Below, in pieces: positions 25,930 to 28,731 of a stretch of DNA of 28,731 nt. The position numbers and the translations under genes are program-made. This stretch comes from Acanthaster planci (Eukaryota > Echinodermata > Asteroidea > Valvatida > Acanthasteridae). The stretch spans positions 1-28,731 of the forward strand of contig NW_019091821.1 of NCBI RefSeq assembly GCF_001949145.1. Reading direction: 5' to 3'. The notes under the pieces were generated by a model. The model saw nothing but the letters and a program-made list of their open reading frames with translations, was not told the DNA's origin and did no database searches. The stretch's first letter is position 1, and the number at the start of each line of letters is the position of its first letter.

Positions 25930-27507
25930 TTTCTGAGCTGATTTAGAGACTTGAGAATTGGTGTTCTGTGTAGGTTGTTCTTTTTGATTCAGTTTGGTAT
26001 GGGAAGATTTGTTAGCTGGGTTTCTTGTTGTGATGTAGTCAGAATTTTGGGAAGAGTACTGTGTCTGCTCTGTTTCCCCTTTGTCTTCGAGGTCTGAGTG
26101 GATTGATGGAATATATGTTGAATTAGCTTTATTTCTGATTCACGACTTTCTTTGTTTTTCATCGATTCCCAAATTTGTAGTGCTCCAATGAGCAGTTCAG
26201 ACAGTGAGTTGTCTGCTTGCGTGGTATGTTGAGGTGGATTCAGTTTGACAGGCGACTGAGAAAAATATCCGTTTGAATGCCAACATCTTTGGTCTTAGTA
26301 ATGAGCGGTTGCAATACTGATTTCTTTTGTGCTTGTGGGCGTTGACTTTGGTGAACTTACTTTTTCTATATTTTCATCACGAACAATTCTTACGGGTTTA
26401 CATGTAGGAGTAGGGTATGATAACTCATTAGCTTTGACTGTATGCAGTGTGATATCCGTATGTATCTTTTACCGTCTCTGCATATGATATATTATAGGTG
26501 TCTCTCACTTCTTGGATTTTTCCTACTTACTTGAAGGTATTACAGCCAGCATAAGCCGATGAGTGTTGCTCACCACACCTGCTACATTTAACTTATTCTT
26601 TTTTATCACATTGGTCATAAGAGTGTGCCCCACTACATCTGACACATCTAGTTTTGCTACGACAAGCATTTGCAGTGTGACCTAGACGTTGGCAGTTGAA
26701 GCATCGTATGTCTGGAGATATAAATGGCTTTACATTGAAGTACTGATAGCCAAGGGGAATTTTCGAATGCAAGTTTGGAGAAATGAATGTGAGACAGATT
26801 GATAGATTGTTTCTGCTTTGCCCATTTCTTTGGGATGTTAGTCTGAGAACCTCAATAACCCCTTCTTTTTTACATGATTTAAGGATTTCTCGATCTGTGA
26901 TTTCAAGGGGAATGCAAGAAATAACGCACTTGCTTTGTATCTTGGATTTGGCAAAATTTGGTGGTGATCGACTGCCCACTGGCCTAGTTTGGTGATTCTT
27001 TTCAGTTTGGACGCCTGGCCTGGGGAGAGACACTTCACACAAATGCCGCCCTGGTTTGTTTTATTCACATTTTTTCTAATCTGAACATACAGCATTTAAG
27101 GCTTTGCTATTTTTATGGGATTTACTTGGGCGAGTTTTACACCAGGTGAATTAATGATAACAATGGTAGAATTAGCCTGTGTGGAATATATATGTGTTGA
27201 TATTTCTTATTTTCTGTTGTCTAAAATAAGTGCTATCATCATAGTCAGTGGAGTTATCGCTTTGGCTTTGTGGTTTCGTTCTTTTTCTAGAATTAGGTCT
27301 ACATGGGCTAGATTTGGCTTCATTAACATCGGCAATATCTTCTTCACTATCATCATTCTCTACTTCCCGTGCTTGGCTCATTAGCATGTCTAAGGATGAT
27401 CGTTGTTGGTCAATAAGTTTATTGTCTCCATATTCTGGCAGTTGTTGTTGTTGTTGAGAAAGCTGGTCCCATGCATGCTCGCCCAGATCCTCAGAACCGT
27501 CGGCCAT
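25930..27507 (-). pseudogene. LINE ORF1 (gag-like, zinc knuckles)
   Basis: I prefer the start at ATG 27507 (MADGSEDLGEHAWDQL), although the frame allows 27549. A poly-Gln run (CAA/CAG) and an acidic stretch follow, then a frame change near 27172 and another near 27080. The core 27042-26593 has an RRM-like region and two knuckles, CFNCQRLGHTANAC and CVRCSGAHSYDQC; a third, CSRCGEQHSSAYAGC, follows after a stop near 26590. The C-terminal part in other frames is hydrophilic and ends near 25930, about 37 bases before the ORF2 start. The product binds LINE RNA. Confidence 0.82.
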
Positions 27508-27549
27508 TGTCGGCCATGTTGGCACGACGTCGAGGGAACTCAGGTACAA

Positions 27550-27814
27550 AAACCGAAGTTAATTGCAAAGCAAGTTAAGCAGCTAAGCAAGAAAGAAAAG
27601 GGGGCGCAGACAGAAGAAGTTGGATACGGAGTAATTCTCACCACACGTGGCTATAGCTCTGACGTCCTGAAGAGGGCAGTAAAAGCACCTCCGTACGGCT
27701 TCAAAGCTCAGCAAGCGAAGAGACAACCTTGTGGTTTTTGTGGACTAGAATAACTGGCCCGTTCGCATCACTAGAACGTGCGTGTACAGCGTGTGTGCAT
27801 GTGCGGGTCAGGGT
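27550..27814. other. Likely LINE 5' leader; no recognised gene
   Basis: A plus-strand frame to 27753 is Lys-rich but overlaps LINE ORF1 on the other strand in its first half. I see no family match and treat it as leader or flank. Confidence 0.35.
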
Positions 27815-27913
27815 AGTGCACACCAAAGATCGTATAGCGCCGCTTCAAGATGGCGAACTTCACAGTGCTAGTGAATACACGTAAAACTATATATACGATC
27901 TTTGGTGCACACT
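27815..27913. repeat. 99-bp foldback with 22-bp inverted arms
   Basis: The arm AGTGCACACCAAAGATCGTA (plus TA) at 27815-27836 is matched by the reverse complement of 27892-27913 at 20 of 22 positions. A 55-bp spacer lies between. It could be a MITE or a hairpin; I see no clear target duplication. Confidence 0.75.
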
Positions 27914-28731
27914 GAATGCACGACGTCGGATCCTACGCACATGCACACAAAAGCAAAAAGGCGCACCTACACTGTACGATTTACATAACAATGTGTCAAT
28001 AGGCCCGGGATATGGCATGAGCGAATGTCGTGTAAATTAAATTCTCTGGACTGGTCTTCATTTATTTTCACAAAAAAGGGATGAATTAAAAAATTTCAGA
28101 GTTTAGGCCTACTGTTGCTGGTGTTATTTTCTTTCCTTTAATTTTTATTATGCCAAATTACCATAGACACGATAGAGGAATTTCTCCAGTTTTTGAGGTT
28201 GAGGTGTGGCGATGCATAATATCCCTGCTTTTTTAGAAATATGACAATAAATTTTACACGCGTGATGTCAGTAATTATGCGTGCTTTTTATGAACTCATA
28301 GAAAGGAAATGCATGAAGATGCCTCTAATTCTGCGAACTTCACTAAAATCTCTCTGACGGTTTTGATCATATTCATGTCCGTTTCACGATGCAAAAATTC
28401 TGAATATATTTCATGTTGTCACTGCGGGAGTCGCTAAGGCTCACAGCTATTCCATGCTGTTCGAACTACTTGCGCGTGTGCTTGATCTTCTTTCCACAGA
28501 GTTGCACGCAATACCTATCTGTGTGGCTTTACATAAAAAACCCTTCACCGTCTGAAAATCCACAATATTCTGGTATTCCTGTTTGATATTTCAATTTTCA
28601 TAGCATTCAGGGTGGATTGTGGAGAGGTTAGTTGAGCGCTTGTCTGTGGCTCATCTCTTCTTGATTTTGATGATTTCAAGCAGTGGAAATCATGGAGGAA
28701 ATGGCACGTAGGCGAAGTGGCAAATAGGCAA
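27914..28731. other. No recognised gene
   Basis: AT-rich sequence with no open frame above 60 codons and no repeat that I can define. Confidence 0.55.

Larger units (their letters stand above)
18867..27549 (-). mobile_element. Jockey-like non-LTR retrotransposon (LINE), split by a nested insertion
   Basis: Read on the minus strand, the order is ORF1 with zinc knuckles (27507 to about 25930), AP endonuclease (25893-25173), a 4.78-kb insertion (25170-20393), then linker, reverse transcriptase and thumb (20392 to about 18905). This is the ORF1-EN-RT order of Jockey-type LINEs. No poly-A tail or clear 3' end is seen; after the thumb a short segment repeats part of ORF1 (18867-18925). All ORFs carry frameshifts, so this copy is dead. 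Confidence 0.85.

Noticed and set aside
27403-27753. 116-codon plus-strand ORF as a host gene
   Set aside because: Its first half is antisense to LINE ORF1; the Lys-rich remainder matches nothing I recognise and has no clear start.

Overview
The window reads as non-coding-rich metazoan genomic DNA on a draft scaffold. It has GT-AG and GC-AG introns, LINE, BEL/Pao and LTR retrotransposon remains, minisatellites, many TACATGTA-type tracts and scaffold Ns (12411-12435, plus single Ns at 10420, 15453 and 24254). The torsin gene and the transposon families fit an invertebrate animal, probably marine (lancelet-, echinoderm- or mollusc-like), but the sequence alone does not fix the species.

Region 1 (1-5690) is a decayed Maverick/Polinton- or adintovirus-like integrated element. 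It holds a family B DNA polymerase broken by many frameshifts and lacking its C-terminal catalytic half, a retroviral-type integrase on the opposite strand, a packaging-ATPase-like N-terminus with a Walker A motif, and minus-strand genes of probable virion type. Gene pieces change strand at about 2950, 3590 and 3810, so this is a rearranged patchwork.

Region 2 (about 6045-17465) is organised around a torsin (AAA+ ATPase) gene. Four coding exons lie on the plus strand (7295-10023) and give about 260 residues; the last, C-terminal exon is not in the window. A roughly 2-kb inverted duplication (6045-8000 against 15454-17465) carries a second, diverged torsin first exon on the minus strand. Both copies use a GC splice donor at the end of that exon. 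Between the arms lie a tandemly duplicated unrecognised minus-strand exon pair (10587-11360), a stray piece of the region 1 element (10430-10574), and a sequence present on both sides of the 25-N gap. The copy to the right of the gap contains a clean solo LTR (12887-13722) and a second 1.06-kb insertion, each flanked by target-site duplications that the left copy lacks. This looks like two haplotypes placed side by side.

Region 3 (about 18867-27549) is a minus-strand, Jockey-like non-LTR retrotransposon: ORF1 with zinc knuckles, AP endonuclease, then reverse transcriptase. It is split by a 4.78-kb insertion (20393-25170) flanked by GATTAG. The insertion holds a degenerate BEL/Pao element (gag, protease, RT, RNase H, no integrase) and a sequence with hAT-like inverted ends. 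The last kilobase (27550-28731) has no gene that I recognise, only a 99-bp foldback.

The only gene that looks like a functional host gene is torsin, and it is incomplete here. The candidate for a less familiar system is the rearranged Polinton-like element, with its repeated minus-strand virion-type ORFs preceded by a shared TATA-like box.
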